Below, piece after piece: positions 42,729-52,175 of a DNA stretch of 59,963 nt. The notes beneath the pieces were generated by a model. The model did no database searches. It saw only the letters and a list, made by a program, of their open reading frames with translations, and was not told the origin of the DNA. Positions within the stretch are counted from its first letter, which is position 1. Each line of letters starts with the position of its first letter. Origin of the DNA: Gammaproteobacteria bacterium (GTDB taxonomy: Bacteria > Pseudomonadota > Gammaproteobacteria > Steroidobacterales > Steroidobacteraceae); NCBI GenBank assembly GCA_027365225.1, contig DAHXNV010000012.1, positions 1 to 59,963 on the forward strand. Direction: 5' to 3'. Made by a program: the position numbers and the translations under genes.

Positions 42729-44951
42729 ATGCGCCGCGCGCGATCCGTGCCGGCCTCGCCTGACGTGAGCCCCCTGTCACTCCTGGCCACCGCGCCACGC
42801 GGGCTTGGCGATCTGCTCGCCGCCGAGCTCACCGCGCTCGGCGCCGAGGCGGTGCGCGAGCGATCCGCGGCGGTGAGCTTTGCCGGCACGCTCGAGACGG
42901 CGTATCGCGCCTGCCTGGAGTCGCGGCTCGCCAATCGCGTGCTGCTGCAGATCGCGCACTTCGAGGCGCCCGACACCGAATCGTTCTACGCCGCGGCGCG
43001 GGCGGTCGCGTGGGGCGAGCACCTGGGTGCCGGGGCGAGTCTGGCGTGCGAGTTCACCGGGCGCCATCCCACCATTGCCCACAGTCATTTCGGCGCGCTC
43101 AAGCTCAAAGACGCGATCGTAGATGCCATGCGCGCACCGAGCGGCGCGCGGCCGAGCATCGCGCTGGATCGTCCGGATGTGCGCGTGCATGCGCATGCCC
43201 ACGGCACGACCGTCACGCTCTATGTCGATCTTTCGGGGGAAAGCCTGCACCGGCGCGGCTATCGCGGCGAGGCGGGCGAGGCGCCGCTGAAGGAGAACGT
43301 GGCCGCCGGCGTGCTGATCCGCAGTCTCTGGCCGCAGCTCGCGGCCGAGGGGGCGGAGTTTCTCGATCCGATGTGCGGCTCGGGAACGCTCGTGATCGAG
43401 GCGGCGCTGATCGCCGCGCGGCGCGCCCCAAGCCTCGGCCGCGCGTATTTTGGCTTCCTCGGCTGGCGCGGCCACGATGCGCAGCTGTGGAGGACGGTCC
43501 AGGAGGCCGCCCGTTCGCGCTGCCTCGAGCGCGCGCCGGCGACACCGATGCTGCGGGGCGGGGACCTGGACCGCGCGGCCGTGCGCGCCGCTCTCGCCAA
43601 CGCCGAGCGGGCCGGCATTGCCGAATGGGTGCAGTTCGAGACCGGTCCTCTGCGGGCGGCACGCCCGGCGGGGTCGGGCACCGGGCTCGTGTGCACCAAC
43701 CCGCCGTACGGGGTACGTCTGATGGATCTCGAGCGGGCGCGCGCGACCCATCGGGAGCTCGGCGCGGTGCTGCGCGAGCACTTCCAGGGCTGGCGCGCGG
43801 CGGTGCTGACCGGGGCGCCGCAGTTCGGCATGGAGTTGGGGATTCGTGCCGCACGGACCCACTCGGTGTGGAACGGCGCGATCGAATGTCGGCTGTTGCG
43901 CATGAGCGTCGAGCCGCGCAGCCTGCGCCCGCCGGGCTCGCTGGCGCGGCCGGACAGCCCGCTCGCCGAGACGCCCGGCGCGCGCATGTTCGCCAACCGG
44001 CTGGCGAAGAATCTGCGGCAGCTGCGGCGCTGGGCCGAGCGCGAGGCGGTTTCGTGCTATCGCCTCTATGACGCCGACATGCCCGAGTATGCCTTTGCCA
44101 TTGACCAGTACGAGACGCTTGACCCGCTCGAGCGCTGGCTCTACGTGCAGGAGTACGCCGCTCCGGGGGACATCGACCCCGAGGCGGTGCGCCGGCGGCG
44201 CGGGGAGGTGTTGGCGAGTCTGCCGCGCGTGACCGGCGTGCCGCGCGAGCGGATCAGGGTACGGACACGCCGGCGTACCCGGCGCGGCGAGCAGTATGGC
44301 AAGGACGAGTCGCGCAGCGACGCGCTCGGTAGCCAAAACCCGGTCGTCACCGAAGGAGGATTGCGATTCGAGGTGAGCTTCGAGGAGTATCTCGATACGG
44401 GGCTGTTCCTCGATCATCGCCTCACCCGTGAGCGGCTGCGCGGGGCGGCCCGCGGCCGGCGCTTTCTCAACCTCTTCGCCTACACCGGCACCGCGACCGT
44501 GTACGCGGCCGCCGGCGGGGCCGTCGCGACCACTTCGGTCGATCTGTCGCGGACCTACCTCGATTGGGCGCGCCGCAATCTGCGGTTGAACGCGTTGCAG
44601 GACGGCCCGCATCGTCTCGTTCAGGCCGATTGTCGCCAGTGGTTGCGTGATGCGGCCGGCGAGCCGGCCCGCTTCGATCTCATCTTTCTCGATCCGCCGA
44701 CGTTCTCCAATTCCAAGCGCATGCAGGGTGTGCTCGACATCCAGCGTGATCACGGCGCGCTGATCGAGCAGTGCATGCAGCTGCTCGCTCCCGAGGGAGT
44801 GCTCGTGTTCTCGACCAACGCGCAGCGCTTCCAGCTGCACGCCGAGGTCGCAGTGCGCTACCGGGTGAGTGATATCTGCGCGGCGACGCTGCCGCGCGAT
44901 TTCGAGCGCAATCCGCGCATTCACCGCTGCTTCGAGCTGCGCGCGCGCTGA
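42729..44951 (+). CDS. rlmL: Bifunctional 23S rRNA methyltransferase RlmKL
   Basis: 740 residues. The N-terminal half is RlmL (G2445 m2G): THUMP domain, then SAM motif DPMCGSGTLVIEAALIAARRAP and catalytic TNPPYGVRL. The C-terminal half is RlmK (G2069 m7G): FLNLFAYTGTATVYAAAGGA and LDPPTFSNSKR. Such fusions are typical of gammaproteobacteria. The start at 42729 is the first ATG; a GTG about 13 codons later, at VSPLSLLAT, is an alternative. A long structured region with a strong promoter precedes it. Confidence 0.95.
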   Translation: MRRARSVPASPDVSPLSLLATAPRGLGDLLAAELTALGAEAVRERSAAVSFAGTLETAYRACLESRLANRVLLQIAHFEAPDTESFYAAARAVAWGEHLGAGASLACEFTGRHPTIAHSHFGALKLKDAIVDAMRAPSGARPSIALDRPDVRVHAHAHGTTVTLYVDLSGESLHRRGYRGEAGEAPLKENVAAGVLIRSLWPQLAAEGAEFLDPMCGSGTLVIEAALIAARRAPSLGRAYFGFLGWRGHDAQLWRTVQEAARSRCLERAPATPMLRGGDLDRAAVRAALANAERAGIAEWVQFETGPLRAARPAGSGTGLVCTNPPYGVRLMDLERARATHRELGAVLREHFQGWRAAVLTGAPQFGMELGIRAARTHSVWNGAIECRLLRMSVEPRSLRPPGSLARPDSPLAETPGARMFANRLAKNLRQLRRWAEREAVSCYRLYDADMPEYAFAIDQYETLDPLERWLYVQEYAAPGDIDPEAVRRRRGEVLASLPRVTGVPRERIRVRTRRRTRRGEQYGKDESRSDALGSQNPVVTEGGLRFEVSFEEYLDTGLFLDHRLTRERLRGAARGRRFLNLFAYTGTATVYAAAGGAVATTSVDLSRTYLDWARRNLRLNALQDGPHRLVQADCRQWLRDAAGEPARFDLIFLDPPTFSNSKRMQGVLDIQRDHGALIEQCMQLLAPEGVLVFSTNAQRFQLHAEVAVRYRVSDICAATLPRDFERNPRIHRCFELRAR

Positions 44952-44993
44952 GCGCAGTTGCGCGCTTGCCGGGCCGGGCGGCGCAGGCAGGCC

Positions 44994-46403
44994 TCAGGGC
45001 GTGGTGCGCTCCCCGGCGGCCACAGTCCTTTTCAACGCCTCGAGGCAGCGTCCGTCGATCGCGGTGTCGCGCTCGCGCTCCATCAGCTCGAGCGCGCGCT
45101 CGAGCGGCATCGCCGCCCGATAGGGGCGCGCCGCGGTGATGGCATCGAAGATGTCGCAGGCCGTTATGATGCGGGTCGCGAGCGGGATCGCCGCGCCGGC
45201 CAGACGCTTCGGATAGCCCGTGCCGTCCGGCCGCTCGTGGTGCGCGCCGGCGATCGGCGCCAGTGCGCTGAACACGCTCACGCGCGCCAGGATCTCCTCG
45301 GTGAAGCGGGCATGGCGTTTCACGGCGGCCCATTCCTCGGCATCGAGGCGGCCGGGCTTGTCGAGAACGCCGTTGCTGACGCCCAGCTTGCCGATGTCGT
45401 GCAGCAATGCGGCGCGGTGCAACCAGCGGCGGCGGGACTCGGGTACCTCGAGTTCCGCGGCGATCGCATCGGCGTAACGCGCCACGCGCTGACTGTGCCC
45501 GTAGGTGAAGCTGCTCTTCGCGTCGATGATGTCGGCGAACGCTTCCGCGATAGAGTCGAGCCGCGGCTCATCGACGAGCACGGTGCTCGCGTCGGGCTCG
45601 AGCGCCACCACGCGCTCCTCGAGTCCCTCCGGGCGCAAGCCCGACCAGAACGCTGGGCTGCGCGCGACGGCGAAGAACGCCCGACTGACTTGCGGATCGA
45701 ACCAAGTGCCCGTGCGGCGGCGCACTTCGGTATCGGCGGCGCGTTCGCCGCCGACGGTGTTGAAGACATCGACGACTTGGGCGAGCAGCGCAATGCGCGC
45801 GCCGATCGGGATGGAGTCGCCGCGCAGGCCCTGCGGCCGTCCCTTGCCGTTCCAATGCTCGTCCAGGCTGAAGATGCCCGCGGCGACCGCTGCGCTGAAG
45901 CCGAGCCGTCGCACGATGTCCGCACCCCGCTCGCAACGCGTATGAACCAGCTCGGTGGCGAGCGCATCCCCATTGCGGTACAGGTTCACCAGCCGCTTGA
46001 CGCGCGCGCGCAGCGCTTCGCCGGGTCCGGCGTGGCGCAGCACGAAGCGGGCCAGCTGCAGCAGGCTCTGCGAGTCGACCCGTTTGAAGTCGTGCTTGGT
46101 GCGCAGCTCATCGCCGCCGTAAAGCTCCCAGAGGCGCGCGGCGTTGCTGCTGCAGCCGGTGTCCTTCAGCAGCAGCGTGTAGTAGAGGTCGGACAGCCCC
46201 GGCGGGTCGAGCCCGAGCATTCGACCGGTGTGCATGCCGATCCAGCAGCCGCGCAGACAGTGTCCGGGCGGCTGGCCCTCGGTGAGGTCGAGGGCGTAGC
46301 TCAGCGCACCGATGATCTGCGCGAGGCGTACCGTCGCGCCGGTACGGACCGGCTGCGATATCAGCCAGTCGGGGATTCGGGCCTGATCTGCGGCTGCATT
46401 CAT
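44994..46403 (-). CDS. HD-GYP-type phosphohydrolase with two HD regions
   Basis: 469 residues. The C-terminal HD-GYP domain (about 290-460) has YGHSQRVARYA, LLHDIGKLGVSN, HARFTEEIL and HHERPDGTGYPKRL, the metal and GYP motifs of c-di-GMP phosphodiesterases. The N-terminal half looks like a degenerate HD repeat (CLRGCWIGMHTGRML, LDEHWNGKGRPQGLRGDSIP). No receiver or sensor domain is present. It probably degrades cyclic dinucleotides in the cytoplasm; specificity is not certain. Start ATG 46403. Confidence 0.88.
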   Translation of the reverse strand: MNAAADQARIPDWLISQPVRTGATVRLAQIIGALSYALDLTEGQPPGHCLRGCWIGMHTGRMLGLDPPGLSDLYYTLLLKDTGCSSNAARLWELYGGDELRTKHDFKRVDSQSLLQLARFVLRHAGPGEALRARVKRLVNLYRNGDALATELVHTRCERGADIVRRLGFSAAVAAGIFSLDEHWNGKGRPQGLRGDSIPIGARIALLAQVVDVFNTVGGERAADTEVRRRTGTWFDPQVSRAFFAVARSPAFWSGLRPEGLEERVVALEPDASTVLVDEPRLDSIAEAFADIIDAKSSFTYGHSQRVARYADAIAAELEVPESRRRWLHRAALLHDIGKLGVSNGVLDKPGRLDAEEWAAVKRHARFTEEILARVSVFSALAPIAGAHHERPDGTGYPKRLAGAAIPLATRIITACDIFDAITAARPYRAAMPLERALELMERERDTAIDGRCLEALKRTVAAGERTTP

Positions 46404-46770
46404 CGAAATCTCCGGCCGGCGCCCGCGGCGGCGGGTTGCCGGGTGATCGGTATCGGGGCGCGCCTGAGCGCGGGTTTTACCAAGATCGGGTGCCGTTTCT
46501 CGTGCCCGCGGTCACGTTTCGGGGGGCTCGGGGCTCGCGCCGCCCCGGTGGCCCCGGCGGTCTTTACAGGGCGCGGCGCTTACGGTAGCTTCCAGGCCAG
46601 CATGTTCCCGGTGAAAAAGCGCACGCAGACCCTGAAGACGCCCTGGCGTGGGGCTGGGGAGATGCGCGTGCGCTAGGGACGCGCGACAGTCGCGAAGACA
46701 CCCACAGGCCCCGCCGGAAGCGACCGTCGGGGCCTTCGTTTTTTCTGAGCCTATGGAGCGGAGTCTGCAC
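46404..46770 (+). promoter_or_regulatory. Leader region of asd with attenuator-like layout
   Basis: No protein gene of normal size. On the + strand a 24-codon open frame (ATG 46602, TAG 46674-46676) encodes a peptide with three Lys, three Thr and two Met (MFPVKKRTQTLKTPWRGAGE start). Its RNA folds with GCGCACGC (46619-46626) pairing to GCGTGCGC (46666-46673). A CGCGA/TCGCG hairpin follows at 46682-46694, then the terminator at 46707-46744 just before asd. This arrangement resembles amino-acid attenuation; alternatively a free small RNA ends here. Confidence 0.45.
46707..46744 (+). terminator. Rho-independent terminator/attenuator before asd
   Basis: Stem GGCCCCG-CGG with CCG-CGGGGCC (one internal mismatch) around AAGCGA, followed by TTCG and six T residues ending at 46744. 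It is the clearest terminator in the window. It lies only 27 bases before the asd start, and no + strand protein gene ends upstream. Confidence 0.8.
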
Positions 46771-47796
46771 ATGTCATCTGGTCGTTCGGCCGGCGCCTCG
46801 CCGGTGGTCGCGGTCGTCGGTGCCACCGGGGCCGTCGGTGTCGAGCTGCTGCGCTGCCTCGAGCAGCGCGCGTTCCCGCTCGCGAAGCTGCGCCTGCTTG
46901 CCTCGGAGCGCTCGGCGGGCAAGACGCTGACGTTTCGCGGCGAGCCGCTCGTGGTCGAGGCGCTCGCCGAGGACTCGTTTCGTGGCGTCGATATCGCGCT
47001 GTTTTCCGCCGGCGGAGCCCTCTCCAAGCGGTTCGCGCCGCTCGCGGTGCAGCAGGGCGCGGTCGTGGTCGACAACTCCTCGGCGTTCCGGCGCGATCCG
47101 GCCGTGCCGCTGGTCGTGCCCGAGATCAATCCGCAGATGGTCAAGACCCATCGCGGCATCATCGCCAATCCCAACTGCTCGACGATCATCGCGATCACGC
47201 CGCTGTGGCCGATACACCGCCGCAACCCGATCAGGCGGCTGATTCTCTCGACCTATCAGGCGGCCTCGGGCGGCGGCGCCGCCGCGATGGCGGAGCTGCG
47301 CGAGGCGACCCGCGCCTATCTGCAGCAGCAGCCGTTTACGCCGCACGTCCTGCCGCACCCGTATGCCTTCAACCTCTTCAGCCACAACTCGCCCGTCAAT
47401 CCGGACAATGGCTACAACGAGGAGGAGCTGAAGGCGCTCTACGAGACCCGCAAGATCTACGGCGACGAGTCCATCCGCGTCACGGCGACCTGCGTGCGTG
47501 TGCCGGTGCTGCGCGCGCATTCGATCGCCATCAACTTCGAGTGCGAGCGGCCGATCACGCCGGACACGGTGCGTGACCTGATCGGCGCCGCCCCGGGCGT
47601 GAAGCTGGTCGACGATCGGGAACGCAATTATTTCCCCATGCCGACGGACGCCTCGGGCACCGATGCGATTCTGGTCGGCCGTATCCGCGCGGACCTGTCC
47701 GATCCGAGCGGCCGCTCGATCGCGCTGTTCGTGGCGGGCGATCAGCTCCTCAAGGGCGCCGCGCTCAATGCCGTGCAGATCGCCGAGTTGCTGTGA
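46771..47796 (+). CDS. asd: Aspartate-semialdehyde dehydrogenase
   Basis: 341 residues. It reduces beta-aspartyl phosphate to aspartate semialdehyde with NADPH, the branch step to lysine/diaminopimelate, threonine and methionine. The NADP loop is VVGATGAVGVELLRCLEQR, the catalytic cysteine is in NPNCSTI, and the active-site region YQAASGGGAAAM and catalytic His in RVPVLRAHS are present. It is the short class without the E. coli-type insertions. Start ATG 46771 has CGGAG seven bases upstream; ATG 46753 is less well placed. Confidence 0.95.
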   Translation: MSSGRSAGASPVVAVVGATGAVGVELLRCLEQRAFPLAKLRLLASERSAGKTLTFRGEPLVVEALAEDSFRGVDIALFSAGGALSKRFAPLAVQQGAVVVDNSSAFRRDPAVPLVVPEINPQMVKTHRGIIANPNCSTIIAITPLWPIHRRNPIRRLILSTYQAASGGGAAAMAELREATRAYLQQQPFTPHVLPHPYAFNLFSHNSPVNPDNGYNEEELKALYETRKIYGDESIRVTATCVRVPVLRAHSIAINFECERPITPDTVRDLIGAAPGVKLVDDRERNYFPMPTDASGTDAILVGRIRADLSDPSGRSIALFVAGDQLLKGAALNAVQIAELL

Positions 47797-47808
47797 GGGA
47801 TCGAGAAC

Positions 47809-47826
47809 TGTCTCCATCAGGAGACA
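47809..47826 (+). terminator. Hairpin after asd, possible weak terminator
   Basis: TGTCTCC and GGAGACA form a perfect 7-bp stem with an ATCA loop, 12 bases after the asd stop. No U-run follows. It could protect the 3' end or end transcription with Rho. A second imperfect hairpin lies near 47865-47883. Confidence 0.4.
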
Positions 47827-48046
47827 TCTCCCGGCCGAGGCAACTTTCAGGCCTGGAACCACCGCCAAGCCGCGCGGCCTTGGTTAGGAGATGGATTCCA
47901 GTGCCCGCCAACATCAACTCCAGGTCGAGCTGCAGCTTGCTGTGAAATCTTGCAATTTTTGAGCTACAGGGCGCCTCCTCGGGTGTAGGATAGAGGGTGA
48001 GAAGACATTTCTTGAGTTTGGAAATCCTAACGGTAGGGAGAAACCC

Positions 48047-48406
48047 ATGAAGAAATTATGGATCGGCGCGATGGCGCTGTTTGCTTTGGCGGTGGTTCCC
48101 GTGGCGATGGCAAGTCCTGTGACGGCCTCCGCGCATCAGGGTGCCTGGGCCCACCACACCATGATGAAGAAGGGCATGTGGTCCCCTGCGGCGCACAAGG
48201 CCTGGGTGATGAAGGTCCAGCATGCGCTCGACATGCATGGCGCACATCTGAAAGTTGACGGCAACTGGGGCCCGATGACCAAGAAGGCTCTTGTGGCGTT
48301 TCAGCAATCCCATGGCCTCGCGGCGAGCGGTCATATGGACAAGGCGACGCTGGCGAAGCTCGGTCTGGCGCACCACCATGCGATGATGAAGCCGGCCAAG
48401 CACTAG
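48047..48406 (+). CDS. Small exported peptidoglycan-binding protein, His/Met-rich
   Basis: 119 residues. The signal peptide ends about VPVAMA. A single PG_binding_1 domain follows (VMKVQHALDMHGAHLKVDGNWGPMTKKALVAFQQSHGLAASGHMDKATLAKLGL). The flanks are rich in histidine and methionine (HHTMMKKGMW, HHHAMMKPAKH), which could bind copper or another metal. GGGAG lies just upstream of ATG 48047. It acts in the periplasm; no partner gene is adjacent. Confidence 0.85.
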   Translation: MKKLWIGAMALFALAVVPVAMASPVTASAHQGAWAHHTMMKKGMWSPAAHKAWVMKVQHALDMHGAHLKVDGNWGPMTKKALVAFQQSHGLAASGHMDKATLAKLGLAHHHAMMKPAKH

Positions 48407-48630
48407 AGCCAGGGATCGAAGAGATCACGCAAGGACCGCCCATGCGGTCCGCGGCGCGCAGACCGGGTGCCGAGTAAGAGGCTCGGTTTGTCGCCGCCGC
48501 TGGTCGGTTGAAACCGCGGAGGCGAGCCGCTCGGCAGCTGGCGGGCGGACTCGGCGCGCGGCATCGGGTGCGATCGGCCGGGGCGGCGTGCGGCCTGCTG
48601 AACCGCGGGCTGCGTGATGGGCTTGTGCTC

Positions 48631-49899
48631 CTACAGCAAGTCCCGCAGCCGGTAGTAAATCATCGCCAGCGCGAGCAGTGGGCGGCGCGCGAGCGGGCCG
48701 CCCGGAAAGTCCCGGTGCGGGATGCGCGCGAACACGTCGAAGCGCTCGGCCTGTCCGGCGATCGCCTCCGCGATGAGCTTGCCGGCCATGCCCGCGAGCG
48801 CGATGCCGTGGCCGCAGAACCCCTGCGCGAAGTACACGCCGGGGAGCAGCCGGCCGAAGTGCGGCGCGCGGTTCTGGGTCAGGTCGAGCAGTCCGCTCCA
48901 GGCGTACTCGATGCGCGCATCGGCGAGCTGCGGGAAGACCCGCAGCAGCCGTTTGCGCGTCGCGGCCCGGGCGTCGACGTCCGCGCCGCGGCCATAGCTG
49001 ATCGGGCCGCCGAACAGCAGCCGATGATCGGCGGTGCGGCGGAAGTAATCGAGTACCCAGTTCATGTCGCTGACCGCCGCGCCGTTGGCGATCAGGGCGG
49101 TGGCGCGCGCCGCGCCGAGCCGCTCGGTGGCGATCACGTGGGCGGCAACGGAAATGATCTTGGCGGCAAGCGCCGGGGCGGCCGGGCCGAGGGAGGCGTT
49201 GCCGCACAGGACGACATGGTCGGCGCGCACCTCGCCGGCTTCGGTGTGCACCCGGCCGGGTGCGACCTGCAGGGCGCACGTGCCCTCGAACAGGTGTACC
49301 CCGGCGCGTTCGGCTGCTTCCGCCAGTCCCAATGTGTAGGCCAGGGGATGCAGATGTGCGCCGTTGGCGTCGAACATCGCGCTGCGGTAGCGGCGGCTGG
49401 CAAGGGTGGCCCGCAGCTCATCGCCGGGCACGTAGCGAACGGTGCCATAGTTGAATCGGGTCTGCAGCGCCTCGATATGAGCGCGCAACTCACGGTCGTG
49501 GCGGCGCTTGAGCGCGGCGAGCATATAGCCGTCGGTCCAATCGCACTCGATGCGGTGCCGCTCGATCAGGGCGCGGGTGAGACTGACCGCCTCGCTCGCC
49601 ACCTCCCAGACGACCCGCGAGCCGTCCGCGCCGATCAGCCGATCGAGCGTCTCCTGGGCACATGCCACACCGTGCAGGACTTCCCCGCCGCTGCGGCCGG
49701 AGGCGCCCCAGCCAATCCGGTGCCGCTCGAGCAGAACCACCGAATAGCCGCGCTCGGCCAGATGCAGTGCCGCCGAGCAACCGGCGATCCCCCCGCCGAC
49801 GACACAGACCGCGGCGCGCTCGGAGCCGCGAAGCGGCGGCCTCGGGGCGGGAACGTGAACCGAGGCGGCATAGTACGAGCGGGCATGGGTGGCGGGCAT
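48631..49899 (-). CDS. puuB: Gamma-glutamylputrescine oxidase-like FAD oxidoreductase (PuuB)
   Basis: 422-residue DAO-family flavoenzyme. The FAD fold is AAVCVVGGGIAGCSAALHLAERGYSVVLLERH, followed by GWGASGRSGGEVLHG. The C-terminal FAD region is GVYFAQGFCGHGIALAGMAGKLIAEAI. PuuB oxidises gamma-glutamylputrescine to the aldehyde in putrescine breakdown. It is divergent from puuD-puuA, 30 bases apart. AGGAG upstream of ATG 49899 supports the start. Confidence 0.88.
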   Translation of the reverse strand: MPATHARSYYAASVHVPAPRPPLRGSERAAVCVVGGGIAGCSAALHLAERGYSVVLLERHRIGWGASGRSGGEVLHGVACAQETLDRLIGADGSRVVWEVASEAVSLTRALIERHRIECDWTDGYMLAALKRRHDRELRAHIEALQTRFNYGTVRYVPGDELRATLASRRYRSAMFDANGAHLHPLAYTLGLAEAAERAGVHLFEGTCALQVAPGRVHTEAGEVRADHVVLCGNASLGPAAPALAAKIISVAAHVIATERLGAARATALIANGAAVSDMNWVLDYFRRTADHRLLFGGPISYGRGADVDARAATRKRLLRVFPQLADARIEYAWSGLLDLTQNRAPHFGRLLPGVYFAQGFCGHGIALAGMAGKLIAEAIAGQAERFDVFARIPHRDFPGGPLARRPLLALAMIYYRLRDLL

Positions 49900-49910
49900 G
49901 GTGATGCTCC

Positions 49911-49916
49911 TATAAT
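49911..49916 (+). promoter_or_regulatory. Candidate -10 element for puuD-puuA
   Basis: A perfect TATAAT in the 30-base puuB-puuD gap, with no convincing -35. Transcription would begin around 49923, about seven bases before the puuD ATG, which lacks a ribosome-binding site. Confidence 0.35.
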
Positions 49917-49929
49917 AGCCGCCACGTCC

Positions 49930-50685
49930 ATGCCATCAGTGCGCCCCCTCATAGGTCTTCTCGCCGACCGCCGGATGATCGGCCCGCAGCCGTTTCACGC
50001 GGCTGCGGAGAAATATGCCCGTGCGCTGCTCGATGTGGCCGATGCGCTGCCGGTGCTGATCCCGCCGCTCGCCGAGGCGCTGGGATTCGAGACGCTCATC
50101 GAGCGGCTCGACGGGCTGCTGTTCACCGGCAGTCCCTCGAACGTCGAGCCGCACCATTACGCCGGTCCGCCGAGCGCCCCCGGCACGCTGCACGACCCGG
50201 ATCGCGACGCCACCACGTTGCCGCTGATCCGCAAGGCGGTGGCCCACGGTGTCCCGATCCTCGGCATCTGCCGGGGCTTCCAGGAGATCAACGTGGCCTT
50301 CGGCGGCAGCCTGTATCAGCGCGTGCATGAGGTGCCGGGGCACCTGGATCACCGCGACGACGAGACGCAGCCGATCGAGGTGCAGTACGGAGCGGCACAC
50401 GAGGTCACGCTCGAGCCGGATGGCCTGCTGCGCGAGTTCGCCGGTGTCGAGCGGGTCCGGGTCAATTCCCTGCACTGGCAGGGGATCGAACGACTGGGCG
50501 GAGGGCTGGTGGTCGAGGCACGGGCGACCGACGGCCTGATCGAGGCCTTCCGCGTGGCCGCGGCGCCAGGGTTCGCGCTCGCGGTGCAGTGGCATCCGGA
50601 GTGGAAAGCCCGGGAAACCCCCCTCTCGCGCGCGCTGTTTGCCGCCTTCGGCGCGGCCTGTCGCGCGCGCTCGCGCGCGCATTGA
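49930..50685 (+). CDS. puuD: Gamma-glutamyl-gamma-aminobutyrate hydrolase (PuuD)
   Basis: 251-residue class I glutamine-amidotransferase-like hydrolase that releases GABA from gamma-glutamyl-GABA. The nucleophile is in GICRGFQEINVAFGGSLYQ, and the His/Glu pair is in QWHPEW near the C-terminus. The early GLLADRRMIGPQPFHAAAEKYARAL region and SPSNVEPHHY loop match PuuD. Followed by puuA 12 bases later. Confidence 0.92.
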   Translation: MPSVRPLIGLLADRRMIGPQPFHAAAEKYARALLDVADALPVLIPPLAEALGFETLIERLDGLLFTGSPSNVEPHHYAGPPSAPGTLHDPDRDATTLPLIRKAVAHGVPILGICRGFQEINVAFGGSLYQRVHEVPGHLDHRDDETQPIEVQYGAAHEVTLEPDGLLREFAGVERVRVNSLHWQGIERLGGGLVVEARATDGLIEAFRVAAAPGFALAVQWHPEWKARETPLSRALFAAFGAACRARSRAH

Positions 50686-50697
50686 AAGGCATACCTG

Positions 50698-52038
50698 ATG
50701 GTGAGTGAGCTGGGTCAATTTTTCCGGGATCACGCCATCTCCGAGGTCGAGGCGATCATTCCCGACATGGCGGGCATTGCGCGCGGCAAGATCATGCCGG
50801 CGGCGAAGTTCGCCGAGGACGGCGGCATGCGCCTGCCCGAGAGCGTGTTCCTGCAGACGGTGACCGGCGACTATCCGCCCGATACCGCCCAGGCGATGAG
50901 TCCGGCGGAGATCGACATCATCTTGAAGGCCGACCCGAAAACGGTGCGGCGCGTGCCGTGGGCGGCCGAGCCGACCGCACAGGTGATTCACGACTGTTTC
51001 TACGCTGACGGGCAGCGCGTGACCATGGCGCCACGCCACCTGCTGCGCAACATCGTTGAGTTGTATGCGCAACGCGGCTGGGAGCCGGTCGTGGCGCCGG
51101 AGCTGGAGTTCTACCTGGTCGAGCAGAACAAGGACGCGGATTATCCGCTGCGTCCGCCGGTCGGGCGCTCCGGGCGCGCCGAGCCGGGGCGTCAGTCCTA
51201 CAGCATCGCGGCGGTGAACGAGTTCGATCCGCTGTTCGACGACATCTACCAGTTCTGCGAGGATCAGGACATCGAGATCGACACGCTGATCCACGAGGAC
51301 GGCCCGGCGCAGATGGAGATCAATCTGATTCACGGGCACCCGCTCGATCTGGCCGACCAGGTCTTCCTGTTCAAGCGCACCGCGCGCGAGGCGGCGCTGC
51401 GGCACAAGATGTACGCCACTTTCATGGCCAAGCCCCACGCCAAGGAGCCCGGCAGCGCCATGCACATCCACCAGAGCGTGGTCGACATCCAGACACGCCA
51501 GAACGTGTTCAGCAATCCCGACGGGAGCCCTTCGCGGCTGTTCTTCGCCCACATCGGCGGTCTGCAGAAGTACCTGCCGGCGGCCATGGCGCTGTTTTGC
51601 GCCAACGTCAACTCCTACCGCCGCCTGACCCGGTATCTGTCGGCGCCGATCAACGTTCACTGGGGCTACGACAACCGCACCGCGGGGCTGCGCGTGCCGA
51701 TGTCCGGGCCGCAGGACCGGCGCGTGGAGAATCGCATCTGCGGCGCGGATGCCAATCCGTATATTGCGCTGGCGGCATCGCTCGCCTGCGGTTACCTGGG
51801 GATGATCGAGGGGCTGCAGCCCACCGATCCGATCTCCGGCAGCGCGCACGAGCTGCCGTTCGGCCTGCCGCGCTCGCTCGATGAGGCGCTGCGCGCGCTG
51901 CGCGGCAGCACCGCGCTGGTGAGGCTGCTCGGGGAGTCGTTCGTGTCGGCCTTCACCATCGTCAAAGAGGCCGAGTACGAGGTGTTCTTGCAGGTAATCA
52001 GCTCCTGGGAGCGCGAGCATCTGCTCTTGAACGTCTGA
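50698..52038 (+). CDS. puuA: Gamma-glutamylputrescine synthetase (PuuA, glutamine-synthetase family)
   Basis: 446-residue glutamine-synthetase-fold enzyme that ligates glutamate to putrescine using ATP. Metal-site residues are in APELEFYLV and HEDGPAQMEINL; the substrate loop is GSAMHIHQS; ATP/arginine residues are in NVHWGYDNRTAGLRVP and RVENRICGADANPYIALAA. The adenylylation tyrosine motif of GlnA is not seen. With PuuB and PuuD it covers three of four steps to GABA; puuC is not in the window. Confidence 0.92.
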   Translation: MVSELGQFFRDHAISEVEAIIPDMAGIARGKIMPAAKFAEDGGMRLPESVFLQTVTGDYPPDTAQAMSPAEIDIILKADPKTVRRVPWAAEPTAQVIHDCFYADGQRVTMAPRHLLRNIVELYAQRGWEPVVAPELEFYLVEQNKDADYPLRPPVGRSGRAEPGRQSYSIAAVNEFDPLFDDIYQFCEDQDIEIDTLIHEDGPAQMEINLIHGHPLDLADQVFLFKRTAREAALRHKMYATFMAKPHAKEPGSAMHIHQSVVDIQTRQNVFSNPDGSPSRLFFAHIGGLQKYLPAAMALFCANVNSYRRLTRYLSAPINVHWGYDNRTAGLRVPMSGPQDRRVENRICGADANPYIALAASLACGYLGMIEGLQPTDPISGSAHELPFGLPRSLDEALRALRGSTALVRLLGESFVSAFTIVKEAEYEVFLQVISSWEREHLLLNV

Positions 52039-52175
52039 GTCGGTCTGCTCCGTGACGCGAATCTTGCGCGGGGCCGTGGTTGCCGCAATACTCGCGACGC
52101 CGCGCGCCCGGCGCATCATTGCGCACCGGGACGCGCCGGCCATTCCCTGCAGCAGAATACGGGCGCGAGCAAAGC

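Noticed and set aside
47865-47883. Second terminator after asd
   Set aside because: The CCAAG/CTTGG arms enclose almost no loop and no T-run follows; not a convincing terminator.
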